Source of the DNA: JAHBNG01 sp039028975
GTDB taxonomy: Bacteria > Chloroflexota > Anaerolineae > Caldilineales > Caldilineaceae
DNA: 64,000 nucleotides
Assembly (NCBI GenBank): GCA_039028975.1
Contig: JBCCHB010000056.1
Coordinates: 1-64,000 of the forward strand
Reading direction: 5' to 3'
Position 1 is the first letter of the stretch. Each line of letters opens with the position of its first letter. A program made the position numbers and the translations under genes. The notes beneath the pieces were generated by a model, which was given only the letters and a program-made list of their open reading frames with translations, ran no database searches and had not been told where the DNA came from. This document shows, piece by piece, positions 51,885 through 59,994 of this stretch.

Positions 51885-53165
51885 ATGAGTTCGGAGTGTT
51901 CTCTCCAAGAAAATAATCCAACACCTCATTGTTCCAGTCATCCTTGCCTAAATGATCAAACAGACCAGCAACAGTTGGCAGTTCAGCGCGCCCGTATCTA
52001 TCAACATATGCGTGCGATGGCCTCTTTCCTCCATCAACAGGTGGTAGCACTGAGTACGATGCGTATGAGTGATGCGCTTCAGGAGCAGATTCTGGCACTG
52101 CTCGATCATGCCTTGAAGCACCCAGAGCCTTGGCCTCAGATACGACTGCTGATGTTATCATTGGCGGCAAAAATTGAGCAGCGAGGACTTGAGGTTCGGT
52201 GGATCAGGCCGCTCGGTGATGCCGTTGAATTATGTAAAAAATTAGCCGACGCCGAAGCCCAAAGCGCGCTGTCACTCATCTTGGGATTAACCTATCAGTC
52301 AAACAGTCAGTGGGATCCAGCAGAGATTTATTATCAACAAAGTGCCGAGGCGGCAAGAGCAACAGGGAATGTACAAGCAGAGGCACTGGCACTCAGCCGG
52401 CTAGCCTATCTACATCGCGTGAATGAAAACATCCCGCAGGCCGAATCCTTAGCCCACAGCGCGTTGCGGTTGTTACCTGAAGGCGATTGTTCACGGGAGT
52501 TTGCCTATTTTGTGCTTGGAACAACGGCCGCAGACCGTCAAGACACTGATAAGGCGGAACGCTACTTTCGGCGTTCTTTGGTTTTGTGCCAATTGCGCAG
52601 TGATGAGTTTTCCATTGCTAAACGGAAACGAGATCTAGGCGTTTTATTGACCGATGCGACAAAGTATCGGGAGGCACGAGTCTGTTTGGAAGAGGCATTA
52701 GCGTTCTTTGAGCGCCTTGACTTTGCGCTTGAATGTGCCCAAGTAAAAGAAAGCTTGGGGGTAATTTATCGTCGGCTCCAACAACCGAAAACGGCTCTTG
52801 ATTACTATGCTGATGCGTTAAGGACATTCCTGCAGATTCAATCCAAACACCAACTAGCACAAATCTATAACAATCAAGGATATTGTTATAGATTAATTGA
52901 CCGTTGGTCAGAAGCCGAGGCAGCATTCATTGCAAGTGCTAATCTTTGGGAAGAAGTTGACATGCCTGTCTCACAAATTAACGCTTTGGATAATTTGGGT
53001 GAAGTATATCTACACCTTTGGGAAAAAACTCTTGCAATCAACACCTTTCGACAAGCAGCCTCTAATTTGCCAAAGATTCGGAATCACCCACGATATTGTC
53101 GCTTAAGAGAAATGGTCTATGAACACCTGGAAGAAGCAGAGAGATTAGATGAAACCGGAGAATAA
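51885..53165 (+). CDS. TPR-repeat protein, probable partner of the upstream STAND ATPase
   Basis: The 426-residue protein is all-helical. Residues about 90-400 form at least seven tetratricopeptide-type repeats: ALSLILGLTYQSNSQWDPAE, ALALSRLAYLHRVNENIPQA, AKRKRDLGVLLTDATKYREA, AQVKESLGVIYRRLQQPKTA, AQIYNNQGYCYRLIDRWSEA and others. The N-terminal 30 residues are Cys/Gln-rich and unassigned. It starts 115 bp after the STAND gene on the same strand and has no HTH or enzyme domain. The layout suggests it supplies the sensor repeats that the short STAND protein lacks. A Rap-like peptide-binding role is also possible because a small exported peptide gene is convergent 27 bp away. Both ideas are inference. 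Confidence 0.9.
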   Translation: MSSECSLQENNPTPHCSSHPCLNDQTDQQQLAVQRARIYQHMRAMASFLHQQVVALSTMRMSDALQEQILALLDHALKHPEPWPQIRLLMLSLAAKIEQRGLEVRWIRPLGDAVELCKKLADAEAQSALSLILGLTYQSNSQWDPAEIYYQQSAEAARATGNVQAEALALSRLAYLHRVNENIPQAESLAHSALRLLPEGDCSREFAYFVLGTTAADRQDTDKAERYFRRSLVLCQLRSDEFSIAKRKRDLGVLLTDATKYREARVCLEEALAFFERLDFALECAQVKESLGVIYRRLQQPKTALDYYADALRTFLQIQSKHQLAQIYNNQGYCYRLIDRWSEAEAAFIASANLWEEVDMPVSQINALDNLGEVYLHLWEKTLAINTFRQAASNLPKIRNHPRYCRLREMVYEHLEEAERLDETGE

Positions 53166-53192
53166 TTTCTCTGCTTATTCCAGCTTTTTGAT

Positions 53193-53372
53193 CTATCCGT
53201 TTCCGTAACCGGATCCATCATCACCAGCAATGTGCGGCATAGGCTCAAACGTGTCAGCGGTCTCTATGAGTTGATTGAACGCCGGCAACGAGCTTAGGGC
53301 AAAGACCAGAATTGCCAGTGAAGAAATATAGACGGCACGAAAATTGATTCGCTTGACAAAGAACAGGTTCAT
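53193..53372 (-). CDS. Small exported or membrane peptide (59 residues)
   Basis: The ATG at 53372 has a strong GGAGG 9 nt upstream, good evidence that this short frame is a real gene; a TTG two codons earlier is the longer alternative. The peptide has a positively charged N-region (VKRINFR), a hydrophobic stretch (about 14-32, AVYISSLAILVFALSSLPAF) and a hydrophilic C-terminal part ending GDDGSGYGNG. It is either a one-helix membrane peptide or a secreted peptide of roughly 25-30 residues after leader cleavage. It converges on the TPR gene with a 27-bp gap and lies about 370 bp before the sigma-factor gene. I do not recognise a family. Confidence 0.65.
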   Translation of the reverse strand: MNLFFVKRINFRAVYISSLAILVFALSSLPAFNQLIETADTFEPMPHIAGDDGSGYGNG

Positions 53373-53432
53373 TCTCAAAGTCCTCCAGAGTTAAGAGAGG
53401 CTCATTGAGATGTGGGTACCCTCCGCGAATTG

Positions 53433-53545
53433 GTGGTCGGTAGGTCGGTAGGTCGGTAGGTCAGTAGACGAGTTATTGTCACGTACCGATTACCGAACAC
53501 CGATTACCGAAAACCGATTTACCGATTACCTAACACCGATTACCT
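53433..53545. repeat. Short tandem repeats in the peptide/sigma intergenic region
   Basis: On the left, GGTCGGTA repeats three to four times (53435-53467). On the right, ACCGATTACC-type units repeat five times (53484-53545) with CGAACA or TAACA links. The two sets are loosely complementary (GGTCGGTA against ACCGATTACC), so the region could fold. It lies in the 371-bp gap between the divergent peptide and sigma-factor genes; both promoters must be close by, but no clear box was found. Confidence 0.8.
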
Positions 53546-53743
53546 GACAAACGCGGCGCACGTGCTTCCCACAATGAACGATATTTATTAGATTTCTGTC
53601 AATGAAGCGTTGTTACGTAATGTTGGTGCATCGACAGAATATGACCTCATCGTATCCGGATAAATGTAGTCATCTGCTTGATAAGAGAAAGTTCGCACCA
53701 AAACGTTACAGGTCTTGAAAAATTCAAAGAGATAATTTTAGTT

Positions 53744-54463
53744 ATGCAGTCGAAAAATGGAGCATGTCGGCCAACAATTGAAAGGCTAGCTAAACACCAC
53801 AAGTGGAGATTAGCTTCAGTTGATGAGCTGATGGAGTGTGTTGGGTATAAAAGTCAAAAAATGCAATTGCACCAGGTCAATTGTGGACGACTGGGATTGA
53901 CTTGCTACAGCCGATATTTATATGATGCATGCTGCACCTCGGATAATAGCCGTAGGGAGCGGGCTTATACCGAGTTAGATAATTACATTCGAGGCGTTTC
54001 TCAGAGTAAGTGGGCCGATTTGGGCGAAGAGGTGGCTTCTTTAGCCATACATATCATCCTTGAAAAACTGACCAATTGTCATACGCCCGAAGCGTTCCTA
54101 CATTTTGTTAACTATAAAATTCTCGATGCCCGTAAACGGATAATTTATGCGAATGATCGTGAGGCGAAAATTGGAGACACGCTTCAAGCCCACCTTTTGC
54201 ATTTGCATAGGCTTTACGGTCAATGTGTCGAGAAACAAGTAGAAGAACAGGAAGGCTTTCATCAACTGTACCGGGCCGTGCAAAAGTTACCGAACGAACG
54301 CCAACGCACTGTGATTTTATTACGTTACATCGACGGTCTTAGCGATCAGGAGATTGCTGAATGGTTGCAAATCACTCCGGGCAATGTCCGTACACTGCGC
54401 TCAAGGGGACTGGAAAAATTACGGCACAATGATGAGTTGCGTCGTTACTTTTTGGATGGCTAA
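53744..54463 (+). CDS. Sigma-70/ECF-like RNA polymerase sigma factor
   Basis: From the ATG at 53744 the protein has 239 residues; a TTG at 53678 would add 22, and neither start has a strong ribosome-binding site. Residues about 70-150 resemble sigma region 2 (TELDNYIRGV, EAFLHFVNYKILDARKRI). Residues about 180-239 are a clear region 4, with LPNERQRTVILLRYIDG and LSDQEIAEWLQITPGNVRTL followed by RSRGLEKLR. The N-terminal 70 residues or so are an unusual extension with several Cys residues (CVGYKSQ, CGRLGLTCYS, ACCTS) and could be a regulatory contact. The next gene begins within a few bases of the stop and encodes a zinc-finger-like protein, the usual sigma/anti-sigma order. The target promoters are unknown. 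Confidence 0.9.
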   Translation: MQSKNGACRPTIERLAKHHKWRLASVDELMECVGYKSQKMQLHQVNCGRLGLTCYSRYLYDACCTSDNSRRERAYTELDNYIRGVSQSKWADLGEEVASLAIHIILEKLTNCHTPEAFLHFVNYKILDARKRIIYANDREAKIGDTLQAHLLHLHRLYGQCVEKQVEEQEGFHQLYRAVQKLPNERQRTVILLRYIDGLSDQEIAEWLQITPGNVRTLRSRGLEKLRHNDELRRYFLDG

Positions 54464-54467
54464 AAAT

Positions 54468-55244
54468 ATGGATATGAATCAATCAGATGACCCAAAGAGA
54501 CTTCAATATTTTGCTCGAGCCTTGCAAGCCGAAGAGGAAGATTCCCTAATATGCCCAGAGGTAGAAGCCCTGCTGCCAGAGTACAGACATGCCGTGTGGA
54601 TGCACCAGCAGAAGCAACCGGAATGGCAAGATGTAACGCGCCATCTGGCCGCTTGCCCCAGTTGCGGTGCACAATATGAAATGATGGTTGAGCTAGAAAT
54701 TGATGCGCTGGCAATAGATATTGAGAGCGAGAGTGAGTCTGTGGAGCCAGAATTATATCCATCACTTCAGACAAACCAGCCCGAAACGGCCGAGCCACAC
54801 GATGAGGAGCAAAGGAAACCATTACTTTCACCTTCATTCTGGAAATGGGATATGACCACGCTCTTCGTTGATCTAGGTGCCGCACTTCAAAACGCCATGC
54901 CCCAACAGCGAATGGCTCCCCAAGGTTTTAGAGCAACTGACTCAAATTCCTCAAGTGCTGTCTACGAATTTGCGATTGATGGTCTGGGTGAGGCGAATAT
55001 TTTTATGACAATAGAACAATCGACCCATAAGCCTAATGAATATGGCATTACGATACAGGTTAAGCTACCGTCCGATGGCTCGGTAAAGAGTGAACTGCCA
55101 CAATTTAGTGAAACGGAGGCGACCCTACACATTCGAGGTTCTGGCAGCCATACTCAACTTGTCGATGGGTTAGGGGAAGTATATTTCAAGGTTGCTCAAA
55201 GCGATCTCGAATCGATCAGTCTGGAGATTGTCCCAGATAGCTAG
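54468..55244 (+). CDS. Putative anti-sigma factor with zinc-binding-like motif
   Basis: The 258-residue protein begins 4 nt after the sigma gene stop; the ATG at 54456, which overlaps that stop, is an alternative. Near the N-terminus lies H59-x3-C63-x2-C66 (HLAACPSC), the signature spacing of zinc-binding anti-sigma domains, with C29 as a possible fourth ligand. Residues about 85-115 are acidic and disordered, and about 120-258 form a beta-rich domain (AVYEFAIDGLGEANIF, ATLHIRGSGSH) of no recognised family. There is no transmembrane helix, so it would act in the cytoplasm rather than sense from the membrane as classical ECF inhibitors do. It converges on a TPR-CHAT protease gene, a possible inactivator. 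The anti-sigma role is inferred from motif and operon position. Confidence 0.75.
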   Translation: MDMNQSDDPKRLQYFARALQAEEEDSLICPEVEALLPEYRHAVWMHQQKQPEWQDVTRHLAACPSCGAQYEMMVELEIDALAIDIESESESVEPELYPSLQTNQPETAEPHDEEQRKPLLSPSFWKWDMTTLFVDLGAALQNAMPQQRMAPQGFRATDSNSSSAVYEFAIDGLGEANIFMTIEQSTHKPNEYGITIQVKLPSDGSVKSELPQFSETEATLHIRGSGSHTQLVDGLGEVYFKVAQSDLESISLEIVPDS

Positions 55245-55555
55245 TATCACTTGGATCACCAAGCAATTTGGTGCGCACCTAGCGAAGAATCTCGACTCCA
55301 CCACCTCATGAATAGGTTGGATTGCAATCTGCCTTGAAAAATGGTACACGGATTAGATAGATTAGCAGGATCTTTTTCATCCTCCGTGGTGCAGCTCCAG
55401 CCATGAAAAATTACCGAGAATGTCTATTTACTTTAGCCTCCTAGCGGATTATCCGGTGAATCCCAAAGATTCGTTGTTCGTTCAGCCACACAATGAACAA
55501 CGAAACACGAGGATTGAACGAATTTTCAGTGAATAAAGCCCGGCATATGTCTACA
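55245..55555. other. Convergent intergenic region
   Basis: This 311-bp gap lies between the anti-sigma-like gene (plus) and the TPR-CHAT gene (minus). It opens with two small symmetries, CTTGG-atca-CCAAG at 55250-55263 and the palindrome GGTGCGCACC at 55270-55279, which could end transcription from the left. A GAAGAATCTC fragment recalls the dispersed repeat near 39-74. A hairpin on the right is listed separately. No credible gene is seen. Confidence 0.5.
55470..55504 (-). terminator. Candidate terminator of the TPR-CHAT gene
   Basis: TTCGTTGTTC (55470-55479) is exactly complementary to GAACAACGAA (55495-55504) with a 15-nt loop, about 50 bp beyond the TPR-CHAT stop in its direction of transcription. 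On that strand the stem is followed by TCTTTGGG, only a weak U-rich stretch. Confidence 0.5.
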
Positions 55556-57811
55556 TCAAAATCCGCTGATCAACATGAATGCGGCCCAATATTTAAGATC
55601 CTCATAGGCAGGCTCATTCTGGTTTCCATTGACCAAATCCTGAAAACGGAGCGCCGTCCAATCGAGCGTTTGGTCACCAGCAAACTTTGTCGCAATTTGC
55701 CTGACTTCATGGCGGGTAAGCTGACGTAGATATAGCTGCGCATTCTTTAACGCTTCAGCAAAAGGCACTTTCTTCTGGACTTGCTCATAAAATTTTTGCA
55801 TCAGGACCCGAGTTGCCAAGTCGTCAACCTGCCATACTGTGATCAGCATGGCCGAGGTGCCTGCGGCAATGAAAGCACGGGTAAAACCCATGAGTTCGTC
55901 GCCACGCTGGACATAGCTAGACCCACTTTCGCAGGCGCTGATAGTCACCAGATCAGATTGAAGTCTTAAGGATTCCAGCACATCGCGAGCGGTTAGCCGC
56001 TCGTCTGGCCCCAGTTCCAAATATGAATCTAGTGGCGCACCAGCGTCAAATTGGCCATGACAGGCGAAATGGAGATAACGATACGCCGCAGCCTCGGTTA
56101 GCAACTTAGCCTTTTTGGGAAAATGGCCAGCCCAAGCATGGCCACCAACGAGCCGGACAACATCCCGCGCTTCATCTTCTGCAAAGTAGAGCGTGCCAGT
56201 ATCGTGACCGTTGTAGCCCAAAGCCAGACAGCCCAGTTTGTCTTTCTGTTTGCGTAAACCTGCCGATCTGTGTAAATGCAGAAGAATAGATGCGCTTGGT
56301 GCATAAGTAATTGAGGGACCATCTAGGCGAAGAAGTGAAACACCATCCGGAGTCATGAGCGAATGAAAAGGAATATAGTGAAGGGGGCCGTGAGGGATAA
56401 TGCAGATTTTCTCTTTATGATGAATCAGATGCTCAATCGGCGCGAGCAACATTCCATATAAGTGTGGTTGCTTGGCTTCATGAGTCAAACGGCGCAGCGA
56501 AGCATTTTCAAGTTGACCCGGGAGAAGACGGTTCGGGTCCAAGTCGAGATCGTGAACCTCTAGCGCTTGGTGGGTGATGGCAAAGAGTAACGTGGTTCGG
56601 CGAGGGAATCGGTGACGGACAAAACGCGCATTGTCGCGAAATCGAGCTGCAGGCGATTCATAAAGCCCTGTCGTAAAGTAATAGAGGAGCAAAGCATTCT
56701 CTGGCAGCATCTGCTGAATAACGGATAGCTTAACAGGCTGAGGGGCCAGCTTAGAATTGACGGTCTCACCAATACCCTGTGCTAACGCCGAGGTCCTGCT
56801 ATCCAGTAGATCGAGCATCCCGCGTGCACGCGCCCTTTCCATAACGTCAAAAGTCTCATGATATTCCTGCATATCGGAAGACAACAAAATCATGTTGGCA
56901 TAAATTTCTGCTGCAGTTACAAAGTAGCTAATGCGTATTTCATCAGACGAAATCGTTGAGCGTTGGCTATCTATACAATCAATTGACTCCTGATAGAAAT
57001 GTAATGCCGTTTGATGTTCTCCACTATCTTGATATAGTTTTCCTAAATTCGCGAGTACATCGATGATTTCTTGAGGAGCGGAGTTGTTTTGGAAATAGGC
57101 TAAGGCATATTCATATTTTTCGCTGGCTTTGGCGAAATCACCTTTTTTGTGAAGGATTTCGCCAAAATTCTTGACAGCTTGCGTCATACCAAAATTATCA
57201 TTCAGAAGCTGGCAGTAATGAAAAAATTGGCTATAGCATCTAACGGCATTGTCCAACTCGCCCAGATTCAGGTGTATTGTGCCCAACGTATTCCACCCAA
57301 AAGATAAAATGCGTAATTTGTCGCCTGTCTCTTCTCCTAGACCGTTTAAAATTTCCAGGGCCTTCAAACAGTTAATTTTAGCTTCAGATAATGCATTCGG
57401 CCCTACTTCAGCCTGTTCAAACTTTACCCGAAGGGTAATTGCAATGTTTTGATAAATCTTTGCCTGTTCAACGGGTTGCTCATCAAAATATGGAAGACTG
57501 TTTATCAGGTTATTATTCGAATCTTGCCATCTACCTTGCACAAAATTGATCTTGGCTATTGCATGCAGCGTCCGTCCTCTAAGCTCTGGTTCAATCTCTT
57601 CTTGCAATAACTTTTTTAGGGAATTCTCTGCCTTACCAGAGTCATTATCCTTCACATAATCTAAAATCGTTTGAAACAGATCGCGCCACAGATTTGCGTT
57701 TGTTATTTCAATAAGCTTGCTCAGAATCCGTTCACATGTTTCGAAGTCACGACGATTCAGCGCAGTGTAGAACGGCTGGATCAAATCTTTTAATGCTGTC
57801 TTACCAATCAT
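55556..57811 (-). CDS. TPR-CHAT protease (caspase-like)
   Basis: The 751-residue cytoplasmic protein begins with TPR-type helical repeats (about 1-330, e.g. AVRCYSQFFHYCQLLNDNFG and VLANLGKLYQDSGEHQTALH). A link of about 90 residues leads to a CHAT domain (about 430-745). The clan-CD dyad is present as H585-G586 in HFACHGQF and A626-C627 in ISACESGS, followed by the conserved RGDELMGFTRAF and ITVWQVDD. It is therefore expected to be an active cysteine endopeptidase controlled through its TPR part, as in separase-related and Craspase TPR-CHAT proteins. It converges on the sigma/anti-sigma pair and diverges, with a 45-bp gap, from an anchored surface protein. Likely substrates are the anti-sigma-like protein or another neighbour; this is inference. 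Confidence 0.93.
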   Translation of the reverse strand: MIGKTALKDLIQPFYTALNRRDFETCERILSKLIEITNANLWRDLFQTILDYVKDNDSGKAENSLKKLLQEEIEPELRGRTLHAIAKINFVQGRWQDSNNNLINSLPYFDEQPVEQAKIYQNIAITLRVKFEQAEVGPNALSEAKINCLKALEILNGLGEETGDKLRILSFGWNTLGTIHLNLGELDNAVRCYSQFFHYCQLLNDNFGMTQAVKNFGEILHKKGDFAKASEKYEYALAYFQNNSAPQEIIDVLANLGKLYQDSGEHQTALHFYQESIDCIDSQRSTISSDEIRISYFVTAAEIYANMILLSSDMQEYHETFDVMERARARGMLDLLDSRTSALAQGIGETVNSKLAPQPVKLSVIQQMLPENALLLYYFTTGLYESPAARFRDNARFVRHRFPRRTTLLFAITHQALEVHDLDLDPNRLLPGQLENASLRRLTHEAKQPHLYGMLLAPIEHLIHHKEKICIIPHGPLHYIPFHSLMTPDGVSLLRLDGPSITYAPSASILLHLHRSAGLRKQKDKLGCLALGYNGHDTGTLYFAEDEARDVVRLVGGHAWAGHFPKKAKLLTEAAAYRYLHFACHGQFDAGAPLDSYLELGPDERLTARDVLESLRLQSDLVTISACESGSSYVQRGDELMGFTRAFIAAGTSAMLITVWQVDDLATRVLMQKFYEQVQKKVPFAEALKNAQLYLRQLTRHEVRQIATKFAGDQTLDWTALRFQDLVNGNQNEPAYEDLKYWAAFMLISGF

Positions 57812-57856
57812 AATTATTTAACAGATCAGTCGAAAAATATTTAAGAGGTGCATCCA
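57812..57856. promoter_or_regulatory. Short divergent promoter region
   Basis: Only 45 bp separate the start codons of the TPR-CHAT gene (minus) and the anchored surface protein gene (plus). It is A/T-rich (AAATATTTAAG, ATTATTTAAC) and ends with the AGAGGTG ribosome-binding site of the right-hand gene. Promoters must overlap each other or lie in coding sequence, so joint control is likely. Confidence 0.5.
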
Positions 57857-59572
57857 ATGATGGTGTCTAAACTAAAATATTACAAAAAACATTACGCTCT
57901 AATGGTAGACGCTTCTTTTTCGACATACCCTCAGCAAGCAAAGATAGTAGGGGTATGTGTAGGTCTCGTGATGGCGACCATTTTATCTCTCAGCATTCTG
58001 CTCTTACTTATAGGGGGTTCAGCGGTTGGCGGAGATAATTTATCATCGTTCAGCGTCACTGGATCTACCAATGTATCTTCCCGCACTCAAAGCGACAGTA
58101 GCGAATCTGCAAGCCGCCTTAGCCAGCAGATCTGCAATGAATCTGAACAAGATACCTATCCATTTGTCGATATTGTTCCTAGCTTAGATGGTGAAGAACT
58201 TGTCGTCGAATACTATGGCACACTATCGTCATCAGAGACGGTTAGTGTAGAAATATCTACCAAAAGAGCAGACACAGGGGGCACTTCGAATACGTTTGCA
58301 TGGACACCTATAGAGCCAGACCTCGACTATATCGAAACCATCAGCGCACTTACTCCAACGATCGATCTATCCGGCATTCTAACCGTAACCGTCGGTAGCG
58401 AACAGCGCATAACCAATTTCTTTCGCCAGTATATCCCCAGGGAAACACAACCGGAACTTCGCTTTCCCGCAGATATCGCAGACAGCGTCTTTCACCTGCA
58501 AATTCAAAGTACGGACACCTTTACGGGTGACACCTATGTTACTGTTATGCACAGCGTAACGCCCCCTGTTCCAGTACCAGATGGTCGTTGCTTTGTGGGC
58601 GAAGTTTACAATATTCGAGCTGCCAATGCCAAACCCACAGCAGAACGTCCTATGGAACTCACTTTTTTCTATGAAGATATAGGCTTGGCAGGACTCGCTC
58701 CGGCCACATTAGATATTTTTGCCTGGAATCGGGAGGCTGGCCCAACGGCATGGCAAGTACTGCCAGAGATTACGCGACTGGAACAGGATGGAAGCATTTC
58801 TGCTCCGATTCAAGAATTTACTACATATGCCCTCATGGCTGAGATAACCTCAAGTGCTTCATCCTGGACTGATGAATTTGATGAACTCACAGGCATTGAT
58901 CTATCAGAATCAGGATTCGATAACATCTCGTTGGGGGGGACGCCAGAAGACAGGGCATTGGTGCTGGCAGACCCGTCCAGGTCTGGTTATGCCATATCAA
59001 AGCCCATCTCGTTGACTCATCCAGATGCAACCTGGCAAACCTTAACCTACCGTAGTGATACTCGACCACCGACAACAACCCTATCGGTCGATGTATTGGC
59101 AATAGACAATCGTGTCATTCTTGACGATGTTTCCAGTAGCACAGATTTGTTTACCCTTTCACCGATCACGTACCCTGTCATAAAATTGCGTGCGAACTTA
59201 CAATCGACTGTACTGGATGATTCGCCTCTTCTGTTGTCGTGGAGCGTAAATTGGCTTGTGCCTGATGATACACCAACCAATACGCCTACCCATACGCCTA
59301 CCATCACACCTACTATCACACCAACTTTTACGCCAACTGTCACCGCCATACTCACCGCGACACCCACTGCCACATCAACCGTAACGCCAACAGAAACCGT
59401 GGCAACAACAAACACAAATACGCCAACGGTGACGCCAACTCCATCCCATACGCCGACTCCTCCACTGACAATAACGACTTCGCCAACTCCGACGCTGACT
59501 GCGACCGTAACACCAACTGTAGCAACACCGACAGAGGCTCAGATGTTCTTTTTACCAGTATTCATTCATTGA
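57857..59572 (+). CDS. Membrane-anchored or secreted protein with Thr/Pro stalk and FFLPVFIH tail
   Basis: I choose the ATG at 57857 (571 residues) because AGAGGTG lies 6 nt upstream; a GTG within that site would be the longer start. An N-terminal cytoplasmic segment of about 29 residues, an uncleaved-looking membrane helix (30-54, VGLVMATILSLSILLLLIGG) and beta-rich regions (about 100-470) of no recognised family follow. A Thr/Pro low-complexity stalk (about 475-560) leads to FFLPVFIH, a divergent form of the tail seen on other secreted proteins here. Because it shares a 45-bp divergent promoter region with the TPR-CHAT gene, it may be a substrate or effector of that system, or simply an adjacent surface protein. 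Confidence 0.85.
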   Translation: MMVSKLKYYKKHYALMVDASFSTYPQQAKIVGVCVGLVMATILSLSILLLLIGGSAVGGDNLSSFSVTGSTNVSSRTQSDSSESASRLSQQICNESEQDTYPFVDIVPSLDGEELVVEYYGTLSSSETVSVEISTKRADTGGTSNTFAWTPIEPDLDYIETISALTPTIDLSGILTVTVGSEQRITNFFRQYIPRETQPELRFPADIADSVFHLQIQSTDTFTGDTYVTVMHSVTPPVPVPDGRCFVGEVYNIRAANAKPTAERPMELTFFYEDIGLAGLAPATLDIFAWNREAGPTAWQVLPEITRLEQDGSISAPIQEFTTYALMAEITSSASSWTDEFDELTGIDLSESGFDNISLGGTPEDRALVLADPSRSGYAISKPISLTHPDATWQTLTYRSDTRPPTTTLSVDVLAIDNRVILDDVSSSTDLFTLSPITYPVIKLRANLQSTVLDDSPLLLSWSVNWLVPDDTPTNTPTHTPTITPTITPTFTPTVTAILTATPTATSTVTPTETVATTNTNTPTVTPTPSHTPTPPLTITTSPTPTLTATVTPTVATPTEAQMFFLPVFIH

Positions 59573-59994
59573 GCAACCGAACGTCACAGGATACATAAGG
59601 CCATTCCACAAAAATAATGATCCAAAATTCGAGCAGTGAGCACGCCTCGTGCCGGTCACCGCATGAGGGCGTGCTCACTGAACAGATACCAACCCGAATT
59701 CTTAATGTTGATGATGCACTAGTCCAATAGGGCATAAGTAACTGTACAGTTTCTTTAGCAGGTAGAACTCGATAGTTGTCATTTCGAGTGGGTCAACGAG
59801 GCTATGGGTTCAATAGCGAGTCGATTTTCAGCCCAAATAGTCTCATTTGAGCGGGCAAGACAGTCGAGAAATCCGGCGTTCGACTACCTATCTATCTGTA
59901 TAGAAACTTACGCCACGTTGTACTAGAGCTTTTTGACAAAAGAGCAGTCTGTCACTGAATGAATCCGGTGGCTGACATAAGGGAGCTATACCAT
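59573..59994. other. Intergenic region before the giant FG-GAP gene
   Basis: The 422-bp gap holds one perfect hairpin (59634-59680, listed separately) and the promoter of the next gene, whose ribosome-binding site GGGAG lies about 9 nt before the ATG at 59995. No other structure or RNA gene is evident. Confidence 0.5.
59634..59680. terminator. Perfect 13-bp hairpin after the surface protein gene
   Basis: CAGTGAGCACGCC (59634-59646) is exactly complementary to GGCGTGCTCACTG (59668-59680) with a 21-nt loop, 62 bp after the stop of the upstream gene. No U-tract follows, so it may be a rho-aided terminator, an mRNA-stabilising structure or a dispersed repeat. Confidence 0.5.

Noticed and set aside
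55245..55555. A small gene between the anti-sigma-like and CHAT genes
   Set aside because: The short frame at 55493-55729 has no ribosome-binding site and mostly overlaps the CHAT gene in antisense.
23183..59572. LPXTG, PEP-CTERM or MYXO-CTERM sorting signals at protein ends
   Set aside because: None of the tails has a downstream transmembrane helix and basic end, and the LPXTG or PEP residues are absent; the recurring tail is a different motif.
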